From JAEMQF01 sp963791595 (GTDB taxonomy: Bacteria > Pseudomonadota > Gammaproteobacteria > Burkholderiales > Burkholderiaceae_C): a stretch of 64,000 nt of DNA. Under the pieces are notes generated by a model. The model was not told the DNA's origin. It worked only from the letters and a program-made list of their open reading frames with translations, and did not search any database. Made by a program: the position numbers and the translations under genes. Shown here piece after piece: positions 21,923 to 30,698 of this stretch (positions within the stretch are counted from its first letter, which is position 1; each line of letters begins with the position of its first letter). The stretch spans positions 1 through 64,000 of the forward strand of contig CAWBTF010000033.1 in NCBI GenBank assembly GCA_963791595.1, in the 5' to 3' direction.

Positions 21923-23160
21923 TCAGCGCGCCGCGGCCGCCGCCGATGCCGCCGGCGTGACCGCCGATGCGGCATTCGGTGAGGTTGCCAAACCCGCCGC
22001 CAAGGCCTGAGGTGCGGAAGCGCGTGGCGCCGGCGCATCCGCGGCCAGGCGCACCGAGGTACCGTCGCGCAGCGCGCCCACGCTCGTAGCGAGCACGGCG
22101 TCACCGGAAACGAGACCCGACGCAATTTCGACCCAGGCCTGGCCGTTCACCTCGCCGCGCAGTCCCAACACGACATCGCGCACGCGCACCTGCCCGTCCT
22201 GCAGCAGCAGCACGTGGGGCTTGGCGCCGTCGGTGCGCACGGCCGACAGCGGCACGGCCGTCACCGACTTGCGCGCGAGTTCGATCCGGCCGGTCGCGAA
22301 CATGCCCTGGCGCAGCTCGGGCTGGCCCTGGACCGCGAGGTAGGCCATGATCGAACGGCTCCCGGGCTGCGCGCTCGGATTGATGCGTGCCACCTTGGCC
22401 GGAATGCGCGCCTCGATGCCGTCAACGCTGAGCAGCGCCGGCTTGCCCACACCCAGCGCGGCGATGTCTTCGGCGGCGACGGCGGCCTCTAACTCGAGCT
22501 GCGACAGGTCGACGATCTCCAGCAGGCGTGCATCGACCGCGACGCGTTCGCCGGGTTGCACCAGCCGCTGCGAGACCAGGCCGCTGATCGGTGCGACCAG
22601 CGTCGCATCGGCGCGGCCCTTGCGCGCGAGCTCCACAGCGGCCAGCGCGGCTTCCAGCGTGCCCTGCGCTGCGGCTTCGTTCGACACCGAAGTCTCCAGG
22701 CCGGTGGGCGAGATGAAGCCCTGCGCGACCAGAGCGCGGTTGTTTTCGAGCGCGCGCATCGCGATCGTCCATTGCGCTTTGGCCGATGCCGCGGTCTGCT
22801 CGGCCTGGCGCAAACGCCAGTCGAGTTCCGTCACGTCGAGCTGCCCCAGCACCTGGCCGCGGCTCACCTTGTCGCCTTCGCGCACCGTCAGCGTCTGCAC
22901 TTCGGCAGCCACTTTGGCCTTCAGGAACGCGCTCGTCGTCGCCTTGAGGCCGCCGGAGACTTCGAGCGTGCGTGCGAGCTCGACCACCTGTGCCGTCAGC
23001 AGGTCGGACGCGGCCAGTTCAAGGGCCACCGGCGCTACGTTCGCTTTCGGCACGGCGGCGGCCTGCTGCGAGACCTGGCGCTGTTTGACGGCGCGCAGCC
23101 CACCACGCCGATCGCCAGCAGCGCGATCAGCAAGAGGCTCCAGCCGATCCAGCGCTTCAT
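21923..23160 (-). CDS. RND efflux periplasmic adaptor (membrane fusion protein, frameshifted)
   Basis: The adaptor partner of the adjacent RND permease, about 412 residues. The start at 23160 gives MKRWIGWSLLLIALLAIGVVG, a membrane anchor. A missing base in the G-run near 23098 then shifts the frame. The body shows the lipoyl and hairpin pattern (VREGDKVSRGQVLGQLDVTEL, then APISGLVSQRLVQPGERV) and ends in an Ala/Pro-rich tail. The ATG overlaps the TetR stop codon as ATGA, so regulator, adaptor and permease form one operon. Confidence 0.85.
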
Positions 23161-23855
23161 GGCCGTTTTGCCTTCTTCGCTTCGGGGCGGCGTGGCTGCG
23201 GCTTGGCCCGGGCAGCAGACGCGGCCGCGGGCGCCTGCAGCCCGTGGAGAACGAGGTCGAGCTGCGCGGCGATGAAAGCGTGCGGATCGATCGAATGGCC
23301 GACGCCGCACGCGCCGATCGAATGTTTGTGCATCACCAGAAACAGCATCGGCGCGACCAGCGCGTGCGTCACCCCGGCAACGTCGACGCGGCGGAATTCG
23401 CCGCGCTCGATGCCGCGGTTCAGCAGCCGCGACAGCAGCGCATGCGTCGGCGCGATCACTTCGTCGGCATAGAACTGCGCAATCTCGGGGAAGTTGCGCA
23501 CCTCCGACATCATCAGCTTCATGATGCCCGAAGCGCGTGTCTCGCCGATGCGCTGCCACCATTCCCGGTACACCAGCGTCAGCAGCTCGGCCGTCGGGCC
23601 GGTGAAATGCTCGGCGATGTCGATGCCTTGCGCGATGTGATTCACCATGTTGTGGCGAATCACCTCCTTGAGCAATTCCTCCTTGCTCGGGTAGTAGAGG
23701 TACAGCGTCCCCTTGGACACACCGGCGCGCTGCGCCACCTCCTCGGAGCGGGTGGCGGCAAAGCCCTTCTCGACGAACAGGTCGAGCGCGGCGTCGAGCA
23801 GTTCTTGCGGGCGCGCCTCCTTGCGGCGCTGGCGTGGGTGCGGCTGAGCAAGCAT
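23157..23855 (-). CDS. TetR/AcrR family transcriptional regulator
   Basis: A 232-residue repressor. The N-terminal helix-turn-helix reads FAATRSEEVAQRAGVSKGTLYLYYPSKEELL, a textbook TetR pattern. The C-terminal half is the ligand-binding domain, followed by a basic Ala/Pro-rich tail. The ATG at 23855 is preferred over upstream codons because it leaves an inverted-repeat operator just upstream of the gene. The gene overlaps the adaptor gene, so it most likely represses its own efflux operon until an inducing compound binds. Confidence 0.88.
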   Translation of the reverse strand: MLAQPHPRQRRKEARPQELLDAALDLFVEKGFAATRSEEVAQRAGVSKGTLYLYYPSKEELLKEVIRHNMVNHIAQGIDIAEHFTGPTAELLTLVYREWWQRIGETRASGIMKLMMSEVRNFPEIAQFYADEVIAPTHALLSRLLNRGIERGEFRRVDVAGVTHALVAPMLFLVMHKHSIGACGVGHSIDPHAFIAAQLDLVLHGLQAPAAASAARAKPQPRRPEAKKAKRP

Positions 23856-23869
23856 CTCGGTATGTAATG

Positions 23870-23883
23870 ACTGACTGGTCAGT
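23870..23883 (-). promoter_or_regulatory. TetR-type operator (inverted repeat)
   Basis: ACTGAC-TG-GTCAGT: two perfect 6-base arms with a 2-base spacer, 15-28 bases before the TetR start. TGAC/GTCA repeats in this position are typical TetR-family autoregulatory sites. Binding is inferred. Confidence 0.6.
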
Positions 23884-23969
23884 AATGTAAAGGGGCCGAT
23901 GGGGTGGGTCAACCTCAATCCATCGGCCGCCACACCCTGCGGATGGCCTGGCGGCGGCGCGTGGCCGCT

Positions 23970-24923
23970 TCACTCGATGTTCTGCACCTGCTCGCGCATC
24001 TGCTCGATCGCGACCTTCATCTCGACCGCGACGTTCGTGAGCTCGAGCGACGCCGCCTTCGAGCCCAGCGTATTCGCCTCGCGCAGCAATTCCTGAATCA
24101 GGAAGTCCAGCCGTTTGCCGATCTCGCCTCCGGCGCGCACCAGCCGCTCGATTTCCTCGAGGTGCGAGCGCAACCGCGCCAATTCCTCGGCCACGTCGAT
24201 GCGGATCGCGTAGGCGGCGGCTTCGTTGACCGCGCGCTCTTGCAGGTCATGTTGCGGAATCGTCTGCGCGGCGCCCACGCTCTCGATCGCCTCGCGCCAG
24301 CGCTCCAGGAAGCGCTGCTGCTGGCGTTGCACGACCATCGGCACCAGCGGCTCGGCGCGCGCCGCGAGTTCGCGCAGATGGCCGCAGCGCTCGATCAGCA
24401 CCGCGCCCAGGCGTGCACCTTCGCGGCCGCGCGCCTCGCGCAGGCCGGCAATCGCGCGCTTCGCGGCCTCTAACGCGGCGTCGTCAAGTTTCTCGGCGCG
24501 CTGCGCGCCCTTGCACCACAGCAGCACTTCATGCGTGGACAGCGCCGCGGCCTTGGGCAACCAGCCCTGCACCGTGCTTTCCAGGCGCGCCAGCCGGTTC
24601 AGCTGCTCGGGCAGCGGCATAGGGACGGCAGCGTCGGCGTCCGCGCTCGTCGTCAGCCGCAGTTCGATCTTGCCGCGGCGAAACGTTGCCGCGAGCAGTT
24701 CGCGCAATGCCGGCTCGAGCCCGCGCAGGTCGTCCGGCAGGCGAAAGCCGAGGTCCAGAAAGCGGCTGTTCACCGACCTGATTTCCACGCCCACGCTCGG
24801 TCCGCCGCGGGCCGGGTGGTCGCTGGCCGGGGCGGCCGGGCCGGCGTCCGCGCGGGCGGAAACCTGTGCGGAAGTCGCGCCCGTCGAGGCGGCGGCGTAG
24901 CCGGTCATACTGTAGACTGCCAT
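23970..24923 (-). CDS. yicC: YicC/YloC family endoribonuclease
   Basis: A 317-residue member of the YicC family, recently recognised as endoribonucleases. The N-terminus MAVYSMTGYA is the family hallmark and fixes the start at 24923. EIRSVNSRFLDLGFRLPD follows, and the C-terminus has GKRLDFLIQELLREANTLGSKA, the DUF1732 signature. A low-complexity Ala/Gly/Pro insert of about 30 residues sits after residue 10, longer than usual for the family. It is divergent from the kinase gene, with only 24 bases between the starts. Confidence 0.92.
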   Translation of the reverse strand: MAVYSMTGYAAASTGATSAQVSARADAGPAAPASDHPARGGPSVGVEIRSVNSRFLDLGFRLPDDLRGLEPALRELLAATFRRGKIELRLTTSADADAAVPMPLPEQLNRLARLESTVQGWLPKAAALSTHEVLLWCKGAQRAEKLDDAALEAAKRAIAGLREARGREGARLGAVLIERCGHLRELAARAEPLVPMVVQRQQQRFLERWREAIESVGAAQTIPQHDLQERAVNEAAAYAIRIDVAEELARLRSHLEEIERLVRAGGEIGKRLDFLIQELLREANTLGSKAASLELTNVAVEMKVAIEQMREQVQNIE

Positions 24924-24947
24924 CGAGACTTTCCTCGCAATTCGCCC

Positions 24948-25916
24948 ATGTCCAAGCTCAAGCCCGCCCCGCTGCCGCCCGGCACGGTCGTGGGAGGCTA
25001 TCAGATCATCAAGAAGCTCGCCGCGGGCGGCTTCGGCGTGGTCTACCTGTCGGAAGACTCCGAGCGCCGCATGGTCGCGCTCAAGGAGTACCTGCCGGCG
25101 TCGCTGGCCGAACGGTCGCCCGGCGAGCTGACGCCGCGCGTCAAACCCGACAAGCTGCCGTTGTACCGCCTGGGGCTGAAGAGCTTCTTCGAAGAAGGGC
25201 GCTCGCTCGCGCAAATCGCGCACCCCAGCGTGGTGTCGGTGCTGAACTTCTTCCGCGAGAACGAAACCGTCTACATGGTGATGAACTACCTGCAGGGCGA
25301 TACGCTGCAGGACTTCATCGTCACGGCGCGCGACCTGAAGCGCGACAAGGTGTTTCGAGAGTCGACGATCCGCTCGCTTTTCGACGAAATCCTGCGCGGC
25401 TTGCGCATCGTGCACCAGCACAAGATGCTGCACCTGGACATCAAGCCGGCGAACATCTTCATCACCAACGACAACAAGGCGGTGCTGCTCGACTTCGGCG
25501 CGGCGCGCGAAGTGCTGAGCAAGGAAGGCAACTTCATCCGCCCGATGTACACGCCCGGTTTTGCGGCGCCCGAGATGTACCGCCGCGACGGCACGCTCGG
25601 CCCCTGGACCGACATCTACGCGATCGGCGCATGCATCTACGCGTGCATGCAGGGCTATCCGCCGAACGACGCGCCGCAGCGCATCGAAAAGGACCGTCTG
25701 GCGTTGAGTCTGTCGCGTTTGAGGAACGTCTATTCCGACAACCTGATCGAGGTCACGGAATGGTGCATGTCGCTCGACCCGCTGTCGCGCCCGCAAAGCG
25801 TGTTCGCGTTGCAGAAGGAACTGGCGCGCGAAACCGAGCGCAGCTACACCAAACTCAGTTTCAGCGAAAGGCTCAAGCTCCAACTCGAAAACCTGACCGC
25901 AGGGGCCAAGAGTTAA
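24948..25916 (+). CDS. Serine/threonine protein kinase (Hanks-type)
   Basis: A 322-residue cytoplasmic kinase without a membrane segment. The glycine loop (LAAGGFGVVY), catalytic Lys (VALKEYLP), catalytic loop (HLDIKPANIF, with Leu in place of the usual Arg of HRD) and metal-binding DFG (LLDFGAAR) are all present. The APE motif appears as FAAPEMY. Loss of the RD arginine suggests activation without activation-loop phosphorylation. The PP2C phosphatase starts 8 bases downstream, so the two probably act as an opposing pair on shared targets that are not identifiable here. Confidence 0.92.
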   Translation: MSKLKPAPLPPGTVVGGYQIIKKLAAGGFGVVYLSEDSERRMVALKEYLPASLAERSPGELTPRVKPDKLPLYRLGLKSFFEEGRSLAQIAHPSVVSVLNFFRENETVYMVMNYLQGDTLQDFIVTARDLKRDKVFRESTIRSLFDEILRGLRIVHQHKMLHLDIKPANIFITNDNKAVLLDFGAAREVLSKEGNFIRPMYTPGFAAPEMYRRDGTLGPWTDIYAIGACIYACMQGYPPNDAPQRIEKDRLALSLSRLRNVYSDNLIEVTEWCMSLDPLSRPQSVFALQKELARETERSYTKLSFSERLKLQLENLTAGAKS

Positions 25917-25923
25917 CTCCCCC

Positions 25924-26839
25924 ATGCGGTTCTCGGTGTATCAGGTCAGCCGAAAAGGCGGCCGGGAAAAGAACGAAGACCGCATGGGCTATTGCTACAC
26001 CCGCGAGTCGGGCCTGTTTGCGCTGGCCGACGGCATGGGTGGGCACCCGGAAGGCGAAGTCGCCGCGCAGCTCGCGCTGCAGACCCTCGCGGCGATGTTC
26101 CAGCGCGACAGCAAACCCACGCTCACCGACCCGCTGCGCTTTTTGCTCGAAGCGATCATCGCCGGGCATCATCAGTTGCTGCGTTACGCCACACAAAGCG
26201 CCCTGATCGACACGCCGCGCACGACAGTCGTCGCCTGCCTGATCCAGGGCAACGCCGCGTACTGGGCGCATTGCGGCGACTCGCGCATGTACCTGCTGCG
26301 TGGTGAAAAGCTGATCGCGCGCACGCGCGACCACTCCTATTCGGAGCTGCAGAACACGGTGGGCAAGGTGGCGCCGATGCCCGAGCGCTTCAACCGGAAC
26401 GTGCTTGTTCACCTGCCTGGGCAGCCCGGGCAAGCCGGTGGTCGACACGGCGGGCCCGCTGCTGCTGCAACCGGGCGACCGGCTGCTGCTGTGCTCGGAC
26501 GGTCTGTGGGGCACCGTGGCCGATGCGGACATCGTCGAAATGCTGTCGACCAAGGCCATTTCCGACGCGGTTCCCGATCTCGTCGAAGCCGCGCTTCGCA
26601 ACGGTGGCGCGAAGTGCGACAACGTGTCGGTGCTTGCCGTCGACTGGGAGTCGGCCGAGAACGACACGGCCAGCGGTGTATCCACCGATTCGCTGAGCGC
26701 GGAAGTCTTCGCCTCGACGATCCAGGCCGGCGTGCTCGGCACCGAACCGCCGGTGGACGAACTCGACGAGGCCGAAATCGAGCGCTCGATCCGCGAGATC
26801 AACGAAGCCATCAAGCGCTCCGCGCAAAAAAAGAACTGA
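25924..26839 (+). CDS. PP2C-family protein phosphatase (frameshifted)
   Basis: A metal-dependent Ser/Thr phosphatase of about 305 residues. Motifs are GGREKNEDRMG, FALADGMGGHPEGE, AYWAHCGDSRMYLL, LLLCSDGLWG and KCDNVSVLAVDW, which supply the metal-binding aspartates. The frame breaks at 26404-26407, where CTTG replaces an expected CTG. Removing one T gives NVLFTCLGSPGKP and joins the two halves. A charged tail of about 60 residues ends in SAQKKN. It lies between the kinase gene and rph with gaps of 8 and 4 bases, so all three may be co-transcribed. Confidence 0.88.
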
Positions 26840-26842
26840 GAG

Positions 26843-27574
26843 ATGGCGCAGAACCTGGTTCGCACGCTCTCGCGTGCCCACGACGCATTGCGGCCGGTGC
26901 GCATCACGCGCGAGTTCACGAAACACGCGGAAGGCTCGGTGCTCATCGAGTTCGGCGACACGAAGGTGCTGTGCACCGCGTCGGTGGAAGAGCGTGTGCC
27001 GCCGCACAAGCGCGGCTCGGGCGAGGGCTGGGTCACGGCTGAATACGGCATGCTGCCGCGGGCCACCCACACCCGCAGCGACCGCGAAGCGGCGCGCGGC
27101 AAACAAAGCGGCCGCACGCAGGAGATCCAGCGCCTGATCGGGCGTTCGCTGCGCTGCGTATTCGATCTTAAGGCACTCGGCGAACGCACGATCTCGCTCG
27201 ATTGCGACGTGTTGCAGGCCGACGGCGGAACGCGCACCGCGGCGATCACCGGCGCCTTTGTCGCGGCACACGACGCCGTGACCTGGCTGCTCGCGCAGAA
27301 GCGCATCGAGGCATCGCCGATCCGCCAGTTCGTCGCCGCGGTTTCGGTGGGCGTGGTGCAGGGCTGTCCGCTGCTCGACCTCGAGTACCTGGAAGACTCG
27401 GCCTGCGACACCGACATGAACGTCGTGATGACGGCCGCCGGCGGCTTTGTCGAGCTGCAAGGCACGGCCGAGGGCGACGCGTTCTCCGGCGAGCAGATGG
27501 ATGCGATGCTGCTTCTTGCGCGCAAAGGCATCAAGGAGCTGCTCGCCGCGCAGCGCGCATCGCTCGGGGTGTGA
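26843..27574 (+). CDS. rph: Ribonuclease PH
   Basis: A 243-residue phosphorolytic 3'-5' exoribonuclease that trims tRNA 3' ends. Family blocks are clear: LIEFGDTKVLCTASVEERVP, GWVTAEYGMLPRATH, RTQEIQRLIGRSLR and DCDVLQADGGTRTAAITGA. The length is standard. rdgB and hemW follow in the same direction, a common bacterial order. Confidence 0.96.
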   Translation: MAQNLVRTLSRAHDALRPVRITREFTKHAEGSVLIEFGDTKVLCTASVEERVPPHKRGSGEGWVTAEYGMLPRATHTRSDREAARGKQSGRTQEIQRLIGRSLRCVFDLKALGERTISLDCDVLQADGGTRTAAITGAFVAAHDAVTWLLAQKRIEASPIRQFVAAVSVGVVQGCPLLDLEYLEDSACDTDMNVVMTAAGGFVELQGTAEGDAFSGEQMDAMLLLARKGIKELLAAQRASLGV

Positions 27575-27605
27575 GCCGGTGGCTAAGTTGCCAGGGGGTG
27601 CCGCG

Positions 27606-28235
27606 ATGCGCCTCGTGCTGGCGTCGCACAACGCAAAGAAGCTTTCCGAGCTGCGTGCCTTGTTCACGGCGCTGCAACTCGAGTGGCTGAGCAGCGCCGA
27701 ACTCGGCATTGCCGAGCCCGACGAGCCGCACCGCAGCTTCATCGAGAACGCCCTGCTCAAAGCGCGCCATGCGGCGCGGCACTCGGGTGGCGCGGCGATT
27801 GCCGACGACTCGGGGTTGTGCGTCAACGCACTCGGCGGCCTGCCCGGCGTCGACTCGGCGCACTACGCGGCGATCGATTTGCCCATCGGCGATCGCGAAG
27901 CGCGGCGCCGCGCGCAGGACGCCGCCAACAACGCCTTGCTGACTGAGCGCCTGCGCGGCGCGTCGGATCGGCGCGCGCACTTCGTCAGCACGCTGGTGGC
28001 GCTGCGCGGAGCGGACGACCCCGAGCCGCTGGTCGCCGTGGGCCGCTGGGCCGGTGAAATTCTGGACGCGCCGCGCGGCGGCGGCGGTTTTGGCTACGAC
28101 CCGCTGATGTTCATTCCAGGTCTGGGAAAGACCGTCGCCGAGCTCGACGTCGAGTCGAAGAACCGCTTCAGCCACCGCGCCGTGGCGGCGCAGCGCATGA
28201 TGCAGGCGATGCGGGAGGCTTGGCATCTTGCGTGA
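27606..28235 (+). CDS. rdgB: RdgB/HAM1 family XTP/dITP pyrophosphatase
   Basis: A 209-residue nucleotide sanitiser that hydrolyses dITP, ITP and XTP to monophosphates. Signature segments are LVLASHNAKKLSEL, IADDSGLCVNALGG and GGGFGYDPLMFIPGLGKT. The ATG at 27606 is preferred because a CAGGGGG ribosome site lies 8 bases upstream and because the family begins at this point. Confidence 0.95.
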   Translation: MRLVLASHNAKKLSELRALFTALQLEWLSSAELGIAEPDEPHRSFIENALLKARHAARHSGGAAIADDSGLCVNALGGLPGVDSAHYAAIDLPIGDREARRRAQDAANNALLTERLRGASDRRAHFVSTLVALRGADDPEPLVAVGRWAGEILDAPRGGGGFGYDPLMFIPGLGKTVAELDVESKNRFSHRAVAAQRMMQAMREAWHLA

Positions 28236-29526
28236 AGTTCCGATTCGGGTGACGGAGGAACGCTCCGAACCCACTGAACCCACCGAGGCCGACACCGCCC
28301 GGCTTGCGCGCTACATGCGCCCGGGCACTTTGGCGCTGGCCACCATGCCGCCGCTCGCGCTCTACATTCACCTGCCGTGGTGCTTGAAGAAATGCCCGTA
28401 TTGCGATTTCAACTCGCATGAATGGGCGCCGCGGGGGAGCAGCGCAGCGGGCGATCGGCGCGAACCCGGCGCGCTGCCCCAGTCACGCTACCTCGACGCG
28501 CTGCGCTGCGACCTGGAAGCCGCGCTGCCATTTGTCTGGGGCCGGCGCGTGCACAGCATCTTCATCGGCGGTGGCACGCCCAGCCTGTTCGATCCGGAGA
28601 ACATCGACCGGCTGCTCGGTGACATTCGCGCGCGTTTGCCGCTGGAGCCGGGAATCGAAATCACGCTCGAAGCCAACCCCGGCACCTTCGAGCGCGACCG
28701 GTTTCGCGCCTACCGCGGCGCCGGGGTGACTCGCTTGTCGATCGGTGTGCAGAGCTTCGACGATGCCAAGCTCGCCGCGATCGGCCGCGTCCACGACGCA
28801 GCCCAAGCGCGCGCGGCCGTTACCGAGGCGGCGGATGCCTTCGACACCTACAACATCGACCTGATGTACGCGCTGCCGGGCCAGACGCTGGCCGAACTCG
28901 CCGCCGACCTGCAGGTGGCGCTGTCGTTCAGGCCGCCGCATGTGTCGATCTATCACCTGACGATCGAGCCCAACACCGTGTTCGGCAAGTACCCGCCGCC
29001 GCTGCCCAACCATGACAGCGCTTGCGACATGCTCGACCATCTGGTGCAGGCCTGCGGCGAGAACCGGTTGCAGCGCTATGAAGTCTCGGCTTTCGCGCGC
29101 GCCGGGCAGCGCTGCGCGCACAACCTGAACTACTGGCAGTTCGGTGACTACCTGGGAATCGGCGCCGGCGCGCACAGCAAACTGTCGTACCCGCACCGGA
29201 TCGTGCGCCAGGTGCGGCAGCGTGAACCCGAGAGCTACATGGCGCGCGCCATGGCGGGCCGCGCCGTCGCCAGCGACGAAGAGGTCGCGCGCGATCAGCT
29301 GCCGTTCGAATTCATGCTCGGCGCGCTGCGCCTGCGCGATGGCTTCGAGCTGGCCCAATTCACCGAGCGCACCGGGCTGCCGCTGAGCATGGTGGCCGGC
29401 GCGCTGGGCGTCGCGCAGCAGCGCGGCTGGCTCACCCAGGATCTTCAACGCGTGACACCCACTGCGGTGGGCTTCGATTTCCTGAACGATCTGCAATCGC
29501 TGTTTCTCGCTTCCGACCCCGCTTGA
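28228..29526 (+). CDS. hemW: Radical SAM protein HemW (haem chaperone)
   Basis: A 432-residue radical SAM protein. The cluster motif is CLKKCPYCDF (CX3CX2C). The HNxxYW motif (CAHNLNYWQFGDY) marks HemW and separates it from the coproporphyrinogen dehydrogenase HemN. HemW inserts haem into target proteins. The TTG start at 28228 overlaps rdgB by 8 bases. ATG codons at 28315 and 28345 are alternatives, but the segment ARYMRPGTL before the cluster is usual in relatives and favours the longer form. Confidence 0.92.
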   Translation: MREVPIRVTEERSEPTEPTEADTARLARYMRPGTLALATMPPLALYIHLPWCLKKCPYCDFNSHEWAPRGSSAAGDRREPGALPQSRYLDALRCDLEAALPFVWGRRVHSIFIGGGTPSLFDPENIDRLLGDIRARLPLEPGIEITLEANPGTFERDRFRAYRGAGVTRLSIGVQSFDDAKLAAIGRVHDAAQARAAVTEAADAFDTYNIDLMYALPGQTLAELAADLQVALSFRPPHVSIYHLTIEPNTVFGKYPPPLPNHDSACDMLDHLVQACGENRLQRYEVSAFARAGQRCAHNLNYWQFGDYLGIGAGAHSKLSYPHRIVRQVRQREPESYMARAMAGRAVASDEEVARDQLPFEFMLGALRLRDGFELAQFTERTGLPLSMVAGALGVAQQRGWLTQDLQRVTPTAVGFDFLNDLQSLFLASDPA

Positions 29527-29574
29527 GTTGGCGCGCGCGGCACCGCTGCCCGAAGTGCGCTGCTAGACTGAGCC

Positions 29575-30315
29575 ATGGTCGTGCCGTTTTCAATCGTTCG
29601 ATCCGGCGCCGATTCGGGGGGTAAAGAACCGAGCCTGAACCTCGAAGCCGCGCTGCAATTGCTGCAACACTCGGGCTACAGCCTGCCGGCGCTTGACGCC
29701 GTGGGCCAAGACGCCTGGCTGCAAGCCCTGATCGACGCGCTGTGCCGTCTCTCCAGCCACGACCCGCTCACGGGCCTGGCGAACCGGCGCGAATTCGAAC
29801 TCGCGATCGTGCGTGAGCTCGACCGCGTGGCGCGCACCGGCGAGCCGGCGTTGCTGTTGATGATCGACATCGACCGCTTCAAGCAGGTCAACGACAGCTT
29901 CGGCCATGCGATCGGCGACCTCGCGCTCGCGTCGGTGGCGAAAGTTCTGCAATCGAGCATTCGCCCGATGGACACCGTGGCCCGCGTCGGCGGTGAGGAG
30001 TTCGCGATCGTATTGCCGAGCTGCCCGTTCGATTTCGGCCTGGCCGCCGCGGAGCGGGTGCGATTGAAAGTCGCGAACCTGCGGCTTGCGATCGGCCGTA
30101 CTGAGCCGCTCTCGCTGACGGTCAGCGTGGGTGGCGCGTTTTCGCAGGTGCAGGCCAAGCCCCAGCCGCAGCAATGGCTGGAACGCGCCGACGTTCAGCT
30201 GTACCGCGCCAAGGGCGAAGGGCGCAACCGCTCGTGCCTCGAGCCCCCGATGGCCGGGGCCGACGCGCAGATGTCGATGTTCGGCCAATCATGGTTTCAG
30301 ACGCCGCAGCCGTGA
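29575..30315 (+). CDS. Diguanylate cyclase (GGDEF domain)
   Basis: A 246-residue soluble protein with a short N-terminal helical region and a GGDEF domain from about residue 60. The active-site loop is GGEEF and the conserved DIDRFKQVNDSFGH is present. RPMD lies exactly five residues before GGEEF, forming the inhibitory I-site that binds c-di-GMP. It should make cyclic di-GMP from two GTP and be subject to product inhibition. There is no sensory domain, so the input signal is unclear. The truncated haemoglobin gene overlaps its 3' end by 25 bases, so a functional link is possible. Confidence 0.92.
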   Translation: MVVPFSIVRSGADSGGKEPSLNLEAALQLLQHSGYSLPALDAVGQDAWLQALIDALCRLSSHDPLTGLANRREFELAIVRELDRVARTGEPALLLMIDIDRFKQVNDSFGHAIGDLALASVAKVLQSSIRPMDTVARVGGEEFAIVLPSCPFDFGLAAAERVRLKVANLRLAIGRTEPLSLTVSVGGAFSQVQAKPQPQQWLERADVQLYRAKGEGRNRSCLEPPMAGADAQMSMFGQSWFQTPQP

Positions 30316-30692
30316 CCCCGTTCGAGGCGCTCGGCGGCGAGCCCGGCGTGCGCGCGCTCGTCGATCGCTTCTACGACCTGATGGACCTCGAGCCCTCTTT
30401 CGCGCACCTGCGCGAGCTGCACCCCAGCGCGCTCGACGGTTCGCGCGACAAGCTCTACTGGTACCTGTGTGGCTGGCTCGGCGGGCCGCAGCACTACGTC
30501 GAGCGCTTCGGCCACCCGCGGCTGCGCGCGAGGCACCTGCCGTTTGCGATCGGAGTTCGCGAACGCGACCTGTGGCTGCAATGCATGCGTGGCGCGATGC
30601 GCGGCCTGGACCTGGCGCCCGACCTGGCGCAGCAACTCGACGCGGCGTTCGTCAACACCGCCGATTGGATGCGCAACCGGGCCGAAGCGTAG
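30291..30692 (+). CDS. Group II truncated haemoglobin
   Basis: A 133-residue globin. FEALGGEPGVRALVDRFYDLM opens the fold. YLCGWLGGPQHYVERFGHP is the family II signature, with Trp and Gly residues near the distal pocket and the proximal His in the following helix. Such proteins bind O2 or NO and can relieve oxidative or nitrosative stress. It starts inside the end of the diguanylate cyclase gene, which suggests translational coupling and possibly gas-dependent control of c-di-GMP. The latter is inference. Confidence 0.92.
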   Translation: MVSDAAAVTPFEALGGEPGVRALVDRFYDLMDLEPSFAHLRELHPSALDGSRDKLYWYLCGWLGGPQHYVERFGHPRLRARHLPFAIGVRERDLWLQCMRGAMRGLDLAPDLAQQLDAAFVNTADWMRNRAEA

Positions 30693-30698
30693 GCCGAG

